A stretch of 64,000 nucleotides of DNA from Psychrosphaera ytuae (GTDB lineage: Bacteria; Pseudomonadota; Gammaproteobacteria; Enterobacterales; Alteromonadaceae). The notes beneath the pieces are model-generated. The model did no database searches and was not told the DNA's origin. It worked only from the letters and a program-made list of their open reading frames with translations. Position 1 is the first letter of the stretch; each line of letters starts with the position of its first letter. Position numbers and translations under genes: made by a program. Positions 17,512 through 26,932 of this stretch are shown here, one piece after another. The stretch spans positions 3,162,001 through 3,226,000 of the forward strand of contig NZ_CP072110.1 of the NCBI RefSeq assembly GCF_017638545.1, written 5' to 3'.

Positions 17512-17910
17512 ATGAGAGTTGAAAATTCAAATACCAATGAATTAGCTGCATCTCGCAATGAGCAACAAGCATTTGATCGCGCTAAAGAAGTTCCAGTTGT
17601 GGACTTTAAAAGCCCAGTTAATCAGATTGAACAATCGGTTAACGTGAACGATACTGATGTAAAGGAAGCTAAAACGGACCAACAGCCACAGGTTAACTTG
17701 GAAGAGGTGGCTCAAAAGTTGCAGGATTTTGTAGGCGCATTAAACGTCTCTCTGCAATTTTCTGTCGATGAAGAATCTGGCAGAGATGTGATAAAGGTGA
17801 TGGACAAAAACTCTGGAGAGGTTGTTCGTCAATTTCCTTCAGAAGAAGTGTTAGAAGTGATTAAGTCATTGGGTCAAGCAACCGGCGTGTTGTTTAACGA
17901 AACGGCTTAA
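17512..17910 (+). CDS. flaG: FlaG family protein
   Basis: 132 residues: a variable, charged N-terminal half and a conserved FlaG domain (about 65-130) with L-Q-F-S-V-D-E-E-S-G and V-V-R-Q-F-P-S-E-E-V-L. FlaG proteins sit between flagellin genes and fliD in many polarly flagellated bacteria, and their loss alters filament length. AGGAGG precedes the ATG. fliD follows 23 bases later. Confidence 0.93.
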   Translation: MRVENSNTNELAASRNEQQAFDRAKEVPVVDFKSPVNQIEQSVNVNDTDVKEAKTDQQPQVNLEEVAQKLQDFVGALNVSLQFSVDEESGRDVIKVMDKNSGEVVRQFPSEEVLEVIKSLGQATGVLFNETA

Positions 17911-17933
17911 TAATTGGTTATTGAGGTTTTGAA

Positions 17934-19664
17934 ATGGCTGCATTATCGTCACCTGGAATTGGCTCTGGTTTAGACGTCAACAACATAGTTACATCACTTG
18001 TTGAAGCAACACGTGAACCTGTTGATGCTCAAAACTTAGCAAAAGAAGAAACCTATACAGCACAAATTTCTGACCTCGGTAAACTTAAATCCGCACTGTC
18101 TGATCTTGATAATGCATTATTTGATTTAAAACTACCTACGACATTCTCAAAGCGTAAAGTAGAAACTTCTAGTTCAAACTTTACTGTTGAAGCTGGCTCG
18201 GCGGCGTTGCCAGCTACCTATGACGTAAAAGTTAATTCATTAGCAAAAGCTCACCAAATAACGTCTCAATCGTTTGACCTCACAACTCCTGTAGGCGAGG
18301 GCACACTTACGATTCAAAATGCCAAATTTACTTTTGATGTTGAAGTGTCGGCTTCAGATACCCTTGACCAAGTGGCGGCAAATATTAATAGTTTGGCGGC
18401 AAACTTTGGTGTTACTGCTACTGTTATTACTGGTGATTCTGGTAGTTACTTAGTGTTAGGGTCAGAAGAAACTGGTACGGACAATGCGATTGACGTTATT
18501 GCAACTGACATTGACGGTAACCTTTATGATGGTGCAGGCCTTTCTCGGCTGAATTTTGATAGTAAGACAAAAGTATTGGATCAAACTTTCACTGCTGGTG
18601 AAGTGATGAATGCCGATGGTGTTTCAAACGGTGTCATAACTTTGACAAACGGTGATCTATCAGAAGACATAACAATAGCGGCAACGGATACAATTGAAGA
18701 TGTTGTTGCTAAGATCAACGCTAGCTCTGTAAACGTGACGGCAAGCCTTGAAGATGATGGCACTGGAACATTACGACTAGCACTAACTTCAGGTAACGAC
18801 TACGGTAATCATCAACTAGGCATTAGTATTGCATCTGATGACGATGGTGATACTGCAGACGCCAACGGTGTATCAAGACTCGGGTTAGGCTTATCGTACC
18901 AAAACTTTAATGAAACTCGTGAAGCTGCAAGTGCGCAAATCACAGTTAACGGAGCAATTACCGCATCGAGTAACTCAAATGAGTTTGCTGATGTTATAGA
19001 AGGTGTTGTGATTACTGCGACTGCTGAGCACAGTGCTACGAGTTCAGGTGATTCGATGAAAGTCGAATTAGACCAGGGCTCAACGGAAGAAGCAGTTACA
19101 GCCTTTGTTGAGTCATACAACGCAATGATTGCCGTTGTGAAAGAAGTAACAAATGCCGACGAGTCTGTCGGGGATGTAGGGTCGCTAGTCAGTGACAATA
19201 CAGTTAGGACCTTTTTGTCACAAATTCGCAGTCGGTTAAGTGATGCGGTTCAGGTTGGGCCAAATCAAGCTATGTCGTTGTCAACCATAGGGATCAGTAC
19301 CGAACGCGATGGTACTCTCTCTCTAGATACGACTGTGCTATCATCACAAATAAATGAAAACTTTGAAAATTTTGGTGCTTTGTTTAGTGGCGAGAACGGT
19401 GTAGCTCGTTCAGTTGCTTCAATTGTGACAGAGTACAAGGGCATTGGCGGTATTGTTGATAATAAAATCAGTACTGTTAATGGCTACCTAGATCGCTTGG
19501 CTGACGAGCGAGAAAAATTTGATGAGAAAATGGTGGCGTACGAAAATCGCTTGTTTTCTCAATTTAATGCCATGGATTTGATCGTTGCAAATTTAAATGC
19601 GACCAGTCAATATCTTGAAGGCGCATTATCGAGCTTACCGGGGGTGACCAAAAAGTCTGACTAA
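17934..19664 (+). CDS. fliD: Filament cap protein FliD
   Basis: 576 residues, HAP2, which forms the cap that folds flagellin at the filament tip. N-terminal S-P-G-I-G-S-G-L-D-V-N-N-I-V is the family signature. The C-terminus has a coiled coil, with R-E-K-F-D-E-K-M, ending in Q-F-N-A-M-D-L-I-V-A-N-L-N. The middle holds repeated Flagellin_IN-like segments (for example I-T-I-A-A-T-D-T-I-E-D-V-V). It is longer than the E. coli protein (about 470), as is common in marine species. GAGG lies 8 bases before the ATG. Confidence 0.95.
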   Translation: MAALSSPGIGSGLDVNNIVTSLVEATREPVDAQNLAKEETYTAQISDLGKLKSALSDLDNALFDLKLPTTFSKRKVETSSSNFTVEAGSAALPATYDVKVNSLAKAHQITSQSFDLTTPVGEGTLTIQNAKFTFDVEVSASDTLDQVAANINSLAANFGVTATVITGDSGSYLVLGSEETGTDNAIDVIATDIDGNLYDGAGLSRLNFDSKTKVLDQTFTAGEVMNADGVSNGVITLTNGDLSEDITIAATDTIEDVVAKINASSVNVTASLEDDGTGTLRLALTSGNDYGNHQLGISIASDDDGDTADANGVSRLGLGLSYQNFNETREAASAQITVNGAITASSNSNEFADVIEGVVITATAEHSATSSGDSMKVELDQGSTEEAVTAFVESYNAMIAVVKEVTNADESVGDVGSLVSDNTVRTFLSQIRSRLSDAVQVGPNQAMSLSTIGISTERDGTLSLDTTVLSSQINENFENFGALFSGENGVARSVASIVTEYKGIGGIVDNKISTVNGYLDRLADEREKFDEKMVAYENRLFSQFNAMDLIVANLNATSQYLEGALSSLPGVTKKSD

Positions 19665-19689
19665 CCTCGGTTAAATAGTGGAATAAAAA

Positions 19690-21723
19690 ATGACCGAAAA
19701 TCAGAATGATATGTTGAACAACGTACTCAACTTCACCTTTGAGTACAATATGAACCTGCTTAAAGAAAAGTTTCCTCATCTCCACGAACGGTTCAAAGAC
19801 TATCAGCCTAAACAATTCAAAATTGCCTTAGATAAAAGCGGTGAACTCAATATCATCGGTGCGGATGGCAATTTCATTTATTCAGAAAATCCAAAGCAAG
19901 TCTGTGAATTTCAAGCCAAAGCATATTTTAGTAACCCTTTAAAAAGCATTTACAAACTGAACCCCATCGATCCAGAAAAACAACCATTTGATTATATTCA
20001 TATCAAATATATGGCTGAGATAGCTCGCAAGGGTAAAGAAATTGTTGATGAGTCTTTACAGTTCAACTATGAGCCATTAACTCGATATCCATTGTTATCA
20101 GTGATTGGTATTGGCTTGGGCTATCATTTAGAAGTCGTAGCAAAACAGAACATTGATCACTTGTATATTTATGAGCCGAATCCAGACCTATTTTTCGCGT
20201 CACTTTGTGTTGTCGATTACCGAAAGTTAGTTGATCGTTTCACCCAAGATAATAAAACCATCACCTTGTTAATCGACAACCCTGTTGATAAGTATATCGA
20301 TGGTTTTCAATATTTATTACACAAGTTTGGCCAACACAACAGCAGCTGTATGCCGGTCTACAAGCACTATGACAACGAACTAGCAGACCAAGGACTCAAA
20401 GGCTTTATCAAAGGGCTTAACTACTTTTACGGTGGTTTTGGCTTTTTTGAAGACGAAGTAGTATCTCTCAAGCACACCTACCAAAACATCAAAGCAAAAA
20501 ATAAGTTTTTGTCCGAAGGGGCGATATTTACCGAAGATGTTAAGCCTAAAGTGTTTGTTTGTGGAAGTGGTCCGTCTTTAGATGATGCAATAGAACAGAT
20601 TAAAAAATATCAAGATAAAGCGCTTGTTATATCTTGTGGAACTTCTTTGATGCCGCTGCATCGCAACGGTATCATCCCGGATTATCACGTTGAAGTTGAG
20701 CGAACTGACCACGTTGCTGGTGTATTAAGAGCATTAGATAACCCAGAGTTACTGCAACAAACTACATTGATAGGTATGAACACATTGTTCCCTGAGGTAG
20801 TGGAGCAGTTTGGTGATGCGATTTTGTTCTTGAAGCCAAATGATGGTGGTACCGATTTAATCAGGGTAACGTATCGTCATGGCTTAAAACAGGTTTATGC
20901 GACAAACCCTACGGTTACTAACGGTGCGGTAGGTATTTTTAACGCCTTAAAATCGGGTGACATATATCTGTTTGGTTGTGACTATGGTTATAAAGACCCA
21001 GAGCAACACCATTCTAAGCACACGGGTTATTACAAGACTTATAAAGAGAAAAAAGTCACCGCCGGTGTCGATAAGAGTACTAATATCGTACGAGATGGTA
21101 ACTTTGGTGGCCAGGTTTTCACCAACCATGTCTTCGACTGGGCCAGAAATAGTGTCGAATACAGTATTCGTCATCACATTGAAGAATGGGAAGACAAGAA
21201 GGTTTTTAACTGTTCTGACGGTCTAGCAATTGATGGTGCTGCGCCTCTGCGCCCGACAGAAATTAATCTTGATGATGAGCCTGTACTTGACAAGACAATG
21301 ATAAAACAAATCTTCAATGAGATAAGTGCAGATGACAAGTTGCCAGTTGAAGAGTGGGAAAAAAGTATCCATCAGCGTGGCTTAGAAGTCGTAAAGTTAA
21401 TCGACGACATTTTAGATAGACGCTTTTTAGAGGTAGATATATCACCAGAACAAATGTTCGATGTTGCTCAACGCGCATTTTATCTGATGATGGAATACGA
21501 AGGCGGCAAGGGAATTTTTGCCATTCGAATGATGAAGGGCAGTTTGACGTATGTATTTTCAACTGTACTTGGTTATCTGTTTATCATTAAAACAGATAAG
21601 TTGCGTCGCCAGTACATCAACCACGTCATGCCAGTGATTTATGACTATTTTGAAGGGCTTAAGCAAATCTTCATCGAAGAGTTCATGCCTGCACTCGACA
21701 ACGAGCAAAGCGAGGCAAAATAA
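19690..21723 (+). CDS. Maf-type motility accessory factor, flagellin glycosyltransferase
   Basis: 677 residues. The central domain (about 285-480) has V-F-V-C-G-S-G-P-S-L-D-D-A-I, then I-P-D-Y-H-V-E-V-E-R-T, which mark the DUF115/MAF domain. N-terminal and C-terminal extensions are as expected for Maf proteins. Family members transfer nonulosonic acids (pseudaminic or legionaminic) to Ser/Thr of flagellin before export. Directly after fliD and 3 bases before a legionaminic acid pathway, so its likely donor is CMP-legionaminate or a derivative. Donor specificity is inferred from the neighbours. Confidence 0.88.
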   Translation: MTENQNDMLNNVLNFTFEYNMNLLKEKFPHLHERFKDYQPKQFKIALDKSGELNIIGADGNFIYSENPKQVCEFQAKAYFSNPLKSIYKLNPIDPEKQPFDYIHIKYMAEIARKGKEIVDESLQFNYEPLTRYPLLSVIGIGLGYHLEVVAKQNIDHLYIYEPNPDLFFASLCVVDYRKLVDRFTQDNKTITLLIDNPVDKYIDGFQYLLHKFGQHNSSCMPVYKHYDNELADQGLKGFIKGLNYFYGGFGFFEDEVVSLKHTYQNIKAKNKFLSEGAIFTEDVKPKVFVCGSGPSLDDAIEQIKKYQDKALVISCGTSLMPLHRNGIIPDYHVEVERTDHVAGVLRALDNPELLQQTTLIGMNTLFPEVVEQFGDAILFLKPNDGGTDLIRVTYRHGLKQVYATNPTVTNGAVGIFNALKSGDIYLFGCDYGYKDPEQHHSKHTGYYKTYKEKKVTAGVDKSTNIVRDGNFGGQVFTNHVFDWARNSVEYSIRHHIEEWEDKKVFNCSDGLAIDGAAPLRPTEINLDDEPVLDKTMIKQIFNEISADDKLPVEEWEKSIHQRGLEVVKLIDDILDRRFLEVDISPEQMFDVAQRAFYLMMEYEGGKGIFAIRMMKGSLTYVFSTVLGYLFIIKTDKLRRQYINHVMPVIYDYFEGLKQIFIEEFMPALDNEQSEAK

Positions 21724-21726
21724 ACT

Positions 21727-22719
21727 ATGAGTAAGTTAACAGGTAGATTATTAGTAACTGGAGCTGATGGATTTATTGGTTCTCATTTAACTGAGTTTTT
21801 GTTGTCAAAAGGCCACAAAGTAAGGGCTTTAGTTCAGTACAACAGTTTTAACTCGTGGGGCTGGTTAGACGGTCATAGGGAATCAGAGCAACTCGAAATT
21901 GTCTCGGGTGACGTACGAGACCCAGCGTTTTGTGATTATATCTGTAAAGACATAGATACTGTTTTTCACTTGGCAGCACTCATTGCGATTCCATACTCTT
22001 ATGTTGCTCCCGACTCTTATGTTCAGACCAACGTCACAGGTACATTGAACATTTGTCAGGCTGCAAAAAATAATGGCGTAAAGCAAGTTTTGCATACCTC
22101 CACGAGTGAAGTTTACGGCACAGCTCAATATGTACCTATTGATGAAGCTCACCCAGTTCAACCGCAATCTCCTTACAGTGCGTCAAAAATTGGTGCTGAC
22201 GCGATTGCGTTGAGCTTTTTTAATGCCTTTGAATTGCCAGTCACAGTTGTTCGTCCATTTAATACTTATGGTCCACGCCAATCTGCTAGAGCTGTGATCC
22301 CGACTATCATCAGTCAAATAGCGGCAGGGCAAAGTAAAATTAAATTAGGTGACGTATCTCCGACTCGAGACTTCAATTACGTTATTGATACATGTCGAGG
22401 CTTTTATGCTATTGCGATGGCGGATAACACGGCCGGTGAAACCATTAATATTGGTTCTAACTTTGAAATTTCGGTCAAAGACACTTTGTTACTGATCAAA
22501 AAGTTAATGAACAGCGATGTCGAATTTGAATTTGATGAACAAAGAGTAAGACCAGAAAACTCCGAAGTATTCAGACTTTGGTGTGACAACACCAAAATCA
22601 ATCAATTGACTGGATTTGTTCCAGAGTATTCAATTGAACAAGGCCTGCAGCAGACCATCGATTGGTTTACTCAGCCTGATAACTTAAAAAAATACAAAGC
22701 TGATATCTACAATGTTTAA
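21727..22719 (+). CDS. legB: LegB-type NAD-dependent 4,6-dehydratase
   Basis: 330 residues, an extended short-chain dehydrogenase with the NAD motif G-A-D-G-F-I-G-S-H-L near residue 12, T-S-T-S-E-V-Y-G-T, and the catalytic Y-S-A-S-K. It should convert a nucleotide-activated GlcNAc (GDP-GlcNAc when PtmE is present) to the 4-keto-6-deoxy sugar, the first committed step to legionaminic acid. Overlaps legC by 8 bases. Other 4,6-dehydratases (RfbB-like) are less likely given the operon. Confidence 0.88.
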   Translation: MSKLTGRLLVTGADGFIGSHLTEFLLSKGHKVRALVQYNSFNSWGWLDGHRESEQLEIVSGDVRDPAFCDYICKDIDTVFHLAALIAIPYSYVAPDSYVQTNVTGTLNICQAAKNNGVKQVLHTSTSEVYGTAQYVPIDEAHPVQPQSPYSASKIGADAIALSFFNAFELPVTVVRPFNTYGPRQSARAVIPTIISQIAAGQSKIKLGDVSPTRDFNYVIDTCRGFYAIAMADNTAGETINIGSNFEISVKDTLLLIKKLMNSDVEFEFDEQRVRPENSEVFRLWCDNTKINQLTGFVPEYSIEQGLQQTIDWFTQPDNLKKYKADIYNV

Positions 22720-23878
22720 GCAGTTTGAGTCTTTTGTTCGGTCTATGACAGGAGAGGGTTTTGTCCCTCTTCACACGCCGCAGTTTAACGGTAACGAAAA
22801 AGCCTACGTTGTGGATACAATCGATTCTACCTTTGTGTCGAGTGTCGGTGCCTATGTCACTGACTTTGAGTTAGCAATGGCCAAGTACACAGGTGTTAAA
22901 CATGCAATTGCAGTGACTAATGGTACAGCAGCTCTGCATTTGAGTCTTATCGGTGTGGGTGTCCAATCTGGAGATGAAGTCATCACACAAGCTCTGACTT
23001 TTGTTGCAACCAGTAATGCAATTCATTATTGCCAAGCAAGCCCAGTTTATCTTGATGTCGACGCTGACACTATGGGGTTGTCGCCAACAGCGGTCAAAGA
23101 TTGGTTATTGCAAAATGCTGTAATTGAAAACGGCAGCTGTATCAACCGTCACACCCGCGCCAAAATCTCAGCTTGCGTTGTCATGCATACCTTTGGTCAT
23201 CCTGCTCGTCTCGATGAGCTAAAGATGGTTTGTGATGAGTACGGTATTATATTAGTAGAGGATGCCGCAGAATCACTGGGTTCCTTGTACAAAGGTAAGC
23301 ACACAGGACAAGTCGGCAAAGTCGCTGCGTTGTCTTTTAATGGCAACAAAATTATAACCACAGGTGGTGGTGGTATGATTTTGACTAATGACAGTGAACT
23401 TGCTCAACAGCTCAAACACCTTTCGACCACAGCCAAAGTCGCTCACCCATGGCAATACGAACACGATCAAATTGGCTATAACTATCGAATGCCAAATCTT
23501 AATGCTGCATTGGGTTTGGCTCAACTTGAAGGCATTGAGTCTGAGTTAGCTGCCAAACAAGAATTAACTTTGCGCTATAAGGGCTTTTTTGAGCAGCTAG
23601 CTAACTCTGATGACAGCTCATCAGCTGACAGAGTACAATTTATTGAGCAACCAGATTTTGCTTGCTCGAATTATTGGCTCCAGACTATTAAGTTTGAATC
23701 ACGAGAGCAGCAGCAAGCGTTTTTGGCACAGAGTAACGAAGCGGGCATCATGACGCGTCCAATTTGGCAACTCAATAATACCCTACCTATGTATCGTCAT
23801 TGTCAAACTGACGAATTGATTAACTCGATCGACTTGGCCAATACAATAGTTAACATTCCAAGCTCAATTAGACTATAA
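22712..23878 (+). CDS. legC: LegC-type PLP-dependent aminotransferase
   Basis: 388 residues, DegT/DnrJ/EryC1 family. The PLP lysine lies in S-F-N-G-N-K-I-I-T-T-G-G-G-G; other family marks are V-T-N-G-T-A-A-L-H-L and E-D-A-A-E-S-L-G. It should aminate C4 of the 4-keto sugar made by LegB. Translationally coupled to legB by an 8-base overlap. In this family exact substrate depends on context, which here is a full leg operon. Confidence 0.88.
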   Translation: MFKQFESFVRSMTGEGFVPLHTPQFNGNEKAYVVDTIDSTFVSSVGAYVTDFELAMAKYTGVKHAIAVTNGTAALHLSLIGVGVQSGDEVITQALTFVATSNAIHYCQASPVYLDVDADTMGLSPTAVKDWLLQNAVIENGSCINRHTRAKISACVVMHTFGHPARLDELKMVCDEYGIILVEDAAESLGSLYKGKHTGQVGKVAALSFNGNKIITTGGGGMILTNDSELAQQLKHLSTTAKVAHPWQYEHDQIGYNYRMPNLNAALGLAQLEGIESELAAKQELTLRYKGFFEQLANSDDSSSADRVQFIEQPDFACSNYWLQTIKFESREQQQAFLAQSNEAGIMTRPIWQLNNTLPMYRHCQTDELINSIDLANTIVNIPSSIRL

Positions 23879-23892
23879 ATTATCAATGAGTT

Positions 23893-23928
23893 AGGGTTGT
23901 CATAGTGAGTTTTTAAAACGATAACCCT
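23893..23928 (+). other. Intergenic hairpin between legC and legG
   Basis: AGGGTTGTC (23893-23901) and GATAACCCT (23920-23928) pair over 9 positions with one G-T pair and an 18-base loop. No T-run follows. It occupies the only sizeable gap (71 bases) early in the leg operon and may affect mRNA stability or polarity. Confidence 0.35.
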
Positions 23929-23949
23929 TGGACATGCTAGGAGATCACA

Positions 23950-25125
23950 ATGTCCACAAAGCGACTTTTAATTATAACGGGAACACGTGCTGACTACGGT
24001 ATTTTGACGCCCGTTATAAATCGCTTACTAACCCTTTCTGAATTTACTACAGAGCTTTTGGTTACTGGTTCGCATCTTGTTAAGTCGATGGGGTACACCC
24101 TCAATGAAGTTGTTGCCAATGGTCATCCCATTGCCGCAACAGTGGATATTTTGGATGACAGCCAAAGTAAATACGGAATGGCAAAAGCAACAGGGCGCGC
24201 CGTTACCTTATTTACGGATGAGTTTGGGAAGATAAATCCAGATTTGGTATTGGTATTAGGTGACCGGTTTGAGTCTTTTGCAGCTGCCCAAACCGCGGTT
24301 TTAATGAATATACCTGTGGCCCATATTCACGGTGGTGAGACGTCTGAAGGTGCAGTGGATGATTATTTGCGTCACGCTATGACAAAGTTGTCAGATTTAC
24401 ACTTTTGTGCCACTCAAACATTTAAACAACGCATAGAGGCAATGGGCGAGCAGCCTAGCCGAGTGTTTTGCGTTGGTGCGCCCGGATTAGATAACATTCT
24501 TCATTTAGAGCGAATGAGCAAAGCTGAGCTCTTTGAGAGCATTGACGCCCCCAGACTGTTTTCAAATATTCCGGCCTCAAAGCTAGGACTCGTCACTTTT
24601 CATCCTGCAACTCGTGAGACTCAACAGCAAGATCCGAAAATACTTGTAGATTGGTTATCAGCGCAATCCGATATGGGGTTTATTATCACTGCAGCCAATG
24701 CTGACGACGGTGGCGAGGCTTTAAACGAGTCGTTTAGAGCGTTGGCACAACAACAGCCGGAGCGGTTTGTGTTTATTCCGTCCCTCGGCCTTAAACGCTA
24801 CCTATCTGCCTTATCACATGTTGGTGTTGTTATTGGAAATTCATCGAGTGGTTTAATTGAGGTGCCGTCTTTTGGTATTCCAACCATAAACATAGGGCAA
24901 CGCCAACAAGGGCGCTTAAAACCAGACTCAGTCATAGACTGTAATATGGATAAAGCAAGCCTAGACAGTGCCTTAGCCCATTGCCAAAACGATGTGTTTA
25001 GGCAGCAGTGCCAGGCTCTAGTGAACCCTTATGGCACGGGGAATGCAGCGGATAATATAGCAGACGCGCTATTGCAGTTAGACTGGTCTCAGTTGGGCCA
25101 AAAACAATTTTATGATAAGCCTTAA
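23950..25125 (+). CDS. legG: LegG/NeuC-type UDP/GDP-sugar hydrolysing 2-epimerase
   Basis: 391 residues, UDP-GlcNAc 2-epimerase family, hydrolysing subtype. Marks include I-T-G-T-R-A-D-Y-G-I-L-T-P-V at the start, L-G-D-R-F-E-S-F-A-A-A, H-I-H-G-G-E-T-S-E-G-A-V-D-D and G-N-S-S-S-G-L-I-E-V-P. It should release 2,4-diacetamido-2,4,6-trideoxymannose from the nucleotide sugar. AGGAGA precedes the ATG. NeuC of sialic acid synthesis is a close relative; linked legB and legC favour the Leg pathway. Confidence 0.88.
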   Translation: MSTKRLLIITGTRADYGILTPVINRLLTLSEFTTELLVTGSHLVKSMGYTLNEVVANGHPIAATVDILDDSQSKYGMAKATGRAVTLFTDEFGKINPDLVLVLGDRFESFAAAQTAVLMNIPVAHIHGGETSEGAVDDYLRHAMTKLSDLHFCATQTFKQRIEAMGEQPSRVFCVGAPGLDNILHLERMSKAELFESIDAPRLFSNIPASKLGLVTFHPATRETQQQDPKILVDWLSAQSDMGFIITAANADDGGEALNESFRALAQQQPERFVFIPSLGLKRYLSALSHVGVVIGNSSSGLIEVPSFGIPTINIGQRQQGRLKPDSVIDCNMDKASLDSALAHCQNDVFRQQCQALVNPYGTGNAADNIADALLQLDWSQLGQKQFYDKP

Positions 25126-25147
25126 TAGGTTTAGGTGTACGGGAAGT

Positions 25148-26233
25148 ATGAACAATACCAACAAAACTCTGATCATTGCCGAAGCCGGTGTCAACCATAA
25201 TGGTGACAAACAAATGGCTTTCGATTTAATCGATGCTGCTGCTGAAGCAGGAGCTGATGTTGTTAAGTTTCAAACATTTAAAGCGCATAAGTTAGTGACA
25301 CAACACGCCCAGCAGGCAGAATACCAAGTGGCCAATTCAGGTAAAAAAGAATCGCAGTTAGCGATGTTGCAGGCGCTTGAGTTAGAACAGTCATTGCATT
25401 TTGAGTTGCAAGCAGCTGCTGAAGCTAACAATATTGAGTTTTTGTCCACGGCTTTTGATGACGATAGCCTGGATTTTTTGGTCAAAGAGGTCGGAGTAAA
25501 ACGCTTAAAAGTACCTTCTGGAGAATTAACTAATGCTCCATTTGTGTTGAAACACGCGCAAGCGGGTTTGCCTTTAATTATCTCTACGGGTATGGCGACT
25601 ATGTCTGATATAGAACAAGCTTTAGCCGTCATCGCCTTCGGTGGACTCAACCCCAAGTCAACGCCAGATTCAATTGATTCATGCTGGCAGGCTTACCATT
25701 CGGAAGAAGGGCAGTCATTTATTCAACAAAACGTAACGGTTTTGCACTGTACTACGGAATACCCTGCGCCTCCGAGTGAAATTAATCTGCGAGTGATGGA
25801 AACCTTTAGACGTTCATTCAACACTCAAGTTGGTTATTCTGATCACAGCGCCGGTATTGCGATTCCAATTGCAGCGGCAGCCCTTGGTGCTGAGGTAATA
25901 GAAAAACACTTTACCCTAGACAAAACGTTACCAGGTCCGGATCACAAAGCGTCCTTGGAACCATCTGAACTAAAACAAATGGTCGATGGGATAAGAGTCG
26001 CTGAACAAGCTTTGGGTGTTTCAGTTAAATCAGTTCAACCTAGTGAGTTTAAAAACAGTTTTGTTGCGCGCAAGAGCCTAGTTGCGACAAAACCAATCAA
26101 AGTAGGCGAAACATTTACTAAGGAAAATTTAGGCGTGATGCGCCCTGGCAGTGGTTTATCGCCTGCGCTTTACTGGCAGATGTTAGACACAGTGTCGAAT
26201 ATCGATTACCAGGTAGGAGATCTCATTGAATAG
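25148..26233 (+). CDS. legI: N,N'-diacetyllegionaminate synthase LegI (NeuB family)
   Basis: 361 residues: a NeuB TIM barrel with I-I-A-E-A-G-V-N-H-N-G-D, V-K-F-Q-T-F and G-Y-S-D-H-S-A-G, and a C-terminal SAF domain (from about 300; R-K-S-L-V-A, M-R-P-G-S-G). It condenses the trideoxy-mannose with phosphoenolpyruvate. The ATG at 25148 avoids the overlap with legG that a frame start at 25112 would cause, and gives the usual N-terminus. Overlaps the next gene by 8 bases. Confidence 0.9.
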   Translation: MNNTNKTLIIAEAGVNHNGDKQMAFDLIDAAAEAGADVVKFQTFKAHKLVTQHAQQAEYQVANSGKKESQLAMLQALELEQSLHFELQAAAEANNIEFLSTAFDDDSLDFLVKEVGVKRLKVPSGELTNAPFVLKHAQAGLPLIISTGMATMSDIEQALAVIAFGGLNPKSTPDSIDSCWQAYHSEEGQSFIQQNVTVLHCTTEYPAPPSEINLRVMETFRRSFNTQVGYSDHSAGIAIPIAAAALGAEVIEKHFTLDKTLPGPDHKASLEPSELKQMVDGIRVAEQALGVSVKSVQPSEFKNSFVARKSLVATKPIKVGETFTKENLGVMRPGSGLSPALYWQMLDTVSNIDYQVGDLIE

Positions 26234-26891
26234 TACTCCGATGGATTTATATCAAAAAGCGATCATTGTTGGCGCTGGTGGACATGCTAAAGTCGTGTGT
26301 GACAGTTATATGTCACAGGACTCTACTAATTGCGCTGAAGTAATTGGTGCAGTTGATCCCGCATTAAAAATAGGCATGCCTTGGTATCGAAATTTAACCA
26401 TTTTAGGGGATGACTCTGAACTTGAGCGTCAGTCTAAAACTCAATGCGTATTACTAAATGGTCTGGGGCAGTTACCTCACGACAGCGGTATTCGCACGAA
26501 GGTATATAATAAACTCAAGGCACAAGGATTTGACTTTGCAACAGTCATTGACGGATCTGCTGTAGTTAGCCCTTCAGTAAAATTGGATGAAGGTGTTCAA
26601 GTCCTTGCAGGAGTGATTATTCAGGCCGATGCTCAAATAGGCGCAAACTGTATTATCAATACTGGCGCACAGATCGACCATGATTGTGTAATCGGCGCAC
26701 ACAGTAGCGTTGCTCCAAGAGCTGTATTATGCGGTGGTGTCCGGCTTGGCAAAAATGTGTTCGTTGGTGCGAATGCTGTTATTATTCAAAATGTTGTTGT
26801 TGAAGATGGTGCGGTAATTGCAGCCGGTAGTGTGGTGACCAAAAATGTTTTTGCGGGGCAAGTTGTTTATCCCCCAAGAGTGAACCAATAG
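26226..26891 (+). CDS. NeuD/PglD/LegH-like sugar acetyltransferase
   Basis: 221 residues: an N-terminal Rossmann-like PglD domain (I-I-V-G-A-G-G-H-A-K-V-V) and a left-handed beta helix of hexapeptide repeats (about 115-215; I-D-H-D-C-V-I-G, V-F-V-G-A-N-A-V-I). It likely N-acetylates the 4-amino sugar (LegH role) or O-acetylates the finished acid (NeuD role). The TTG at 26226 has TAGGAGA 5 bases upstream and couples to legI; an ATG at 26241 is the alternative start. Confidence 0.8.
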   Translation: MNSTPMDLYQKAIIVGAGGHAKVVCDSYMSQDSTNCAEVIGAVDPALKIGMPWYRNLTILGDDSELERQSKTQCVLLNGLGQLPHDSGIRTKVYNKLKAQGFDFATVIDGSAVVSPSVKLDEGVQVLAGVIIQADAQIGANCIINTGAQIDHDCVIGAHSSVAPRAVLCGGVRLGKNVFVGANAVIIQNVVVEDGAVIAAGSVVTKNVFAGQVVYPPRVNQ

Positions 26892-26932
26892 ATTGGCACT
26901 CCATATGCTTCAAATCTCTAATGGGTAATAAA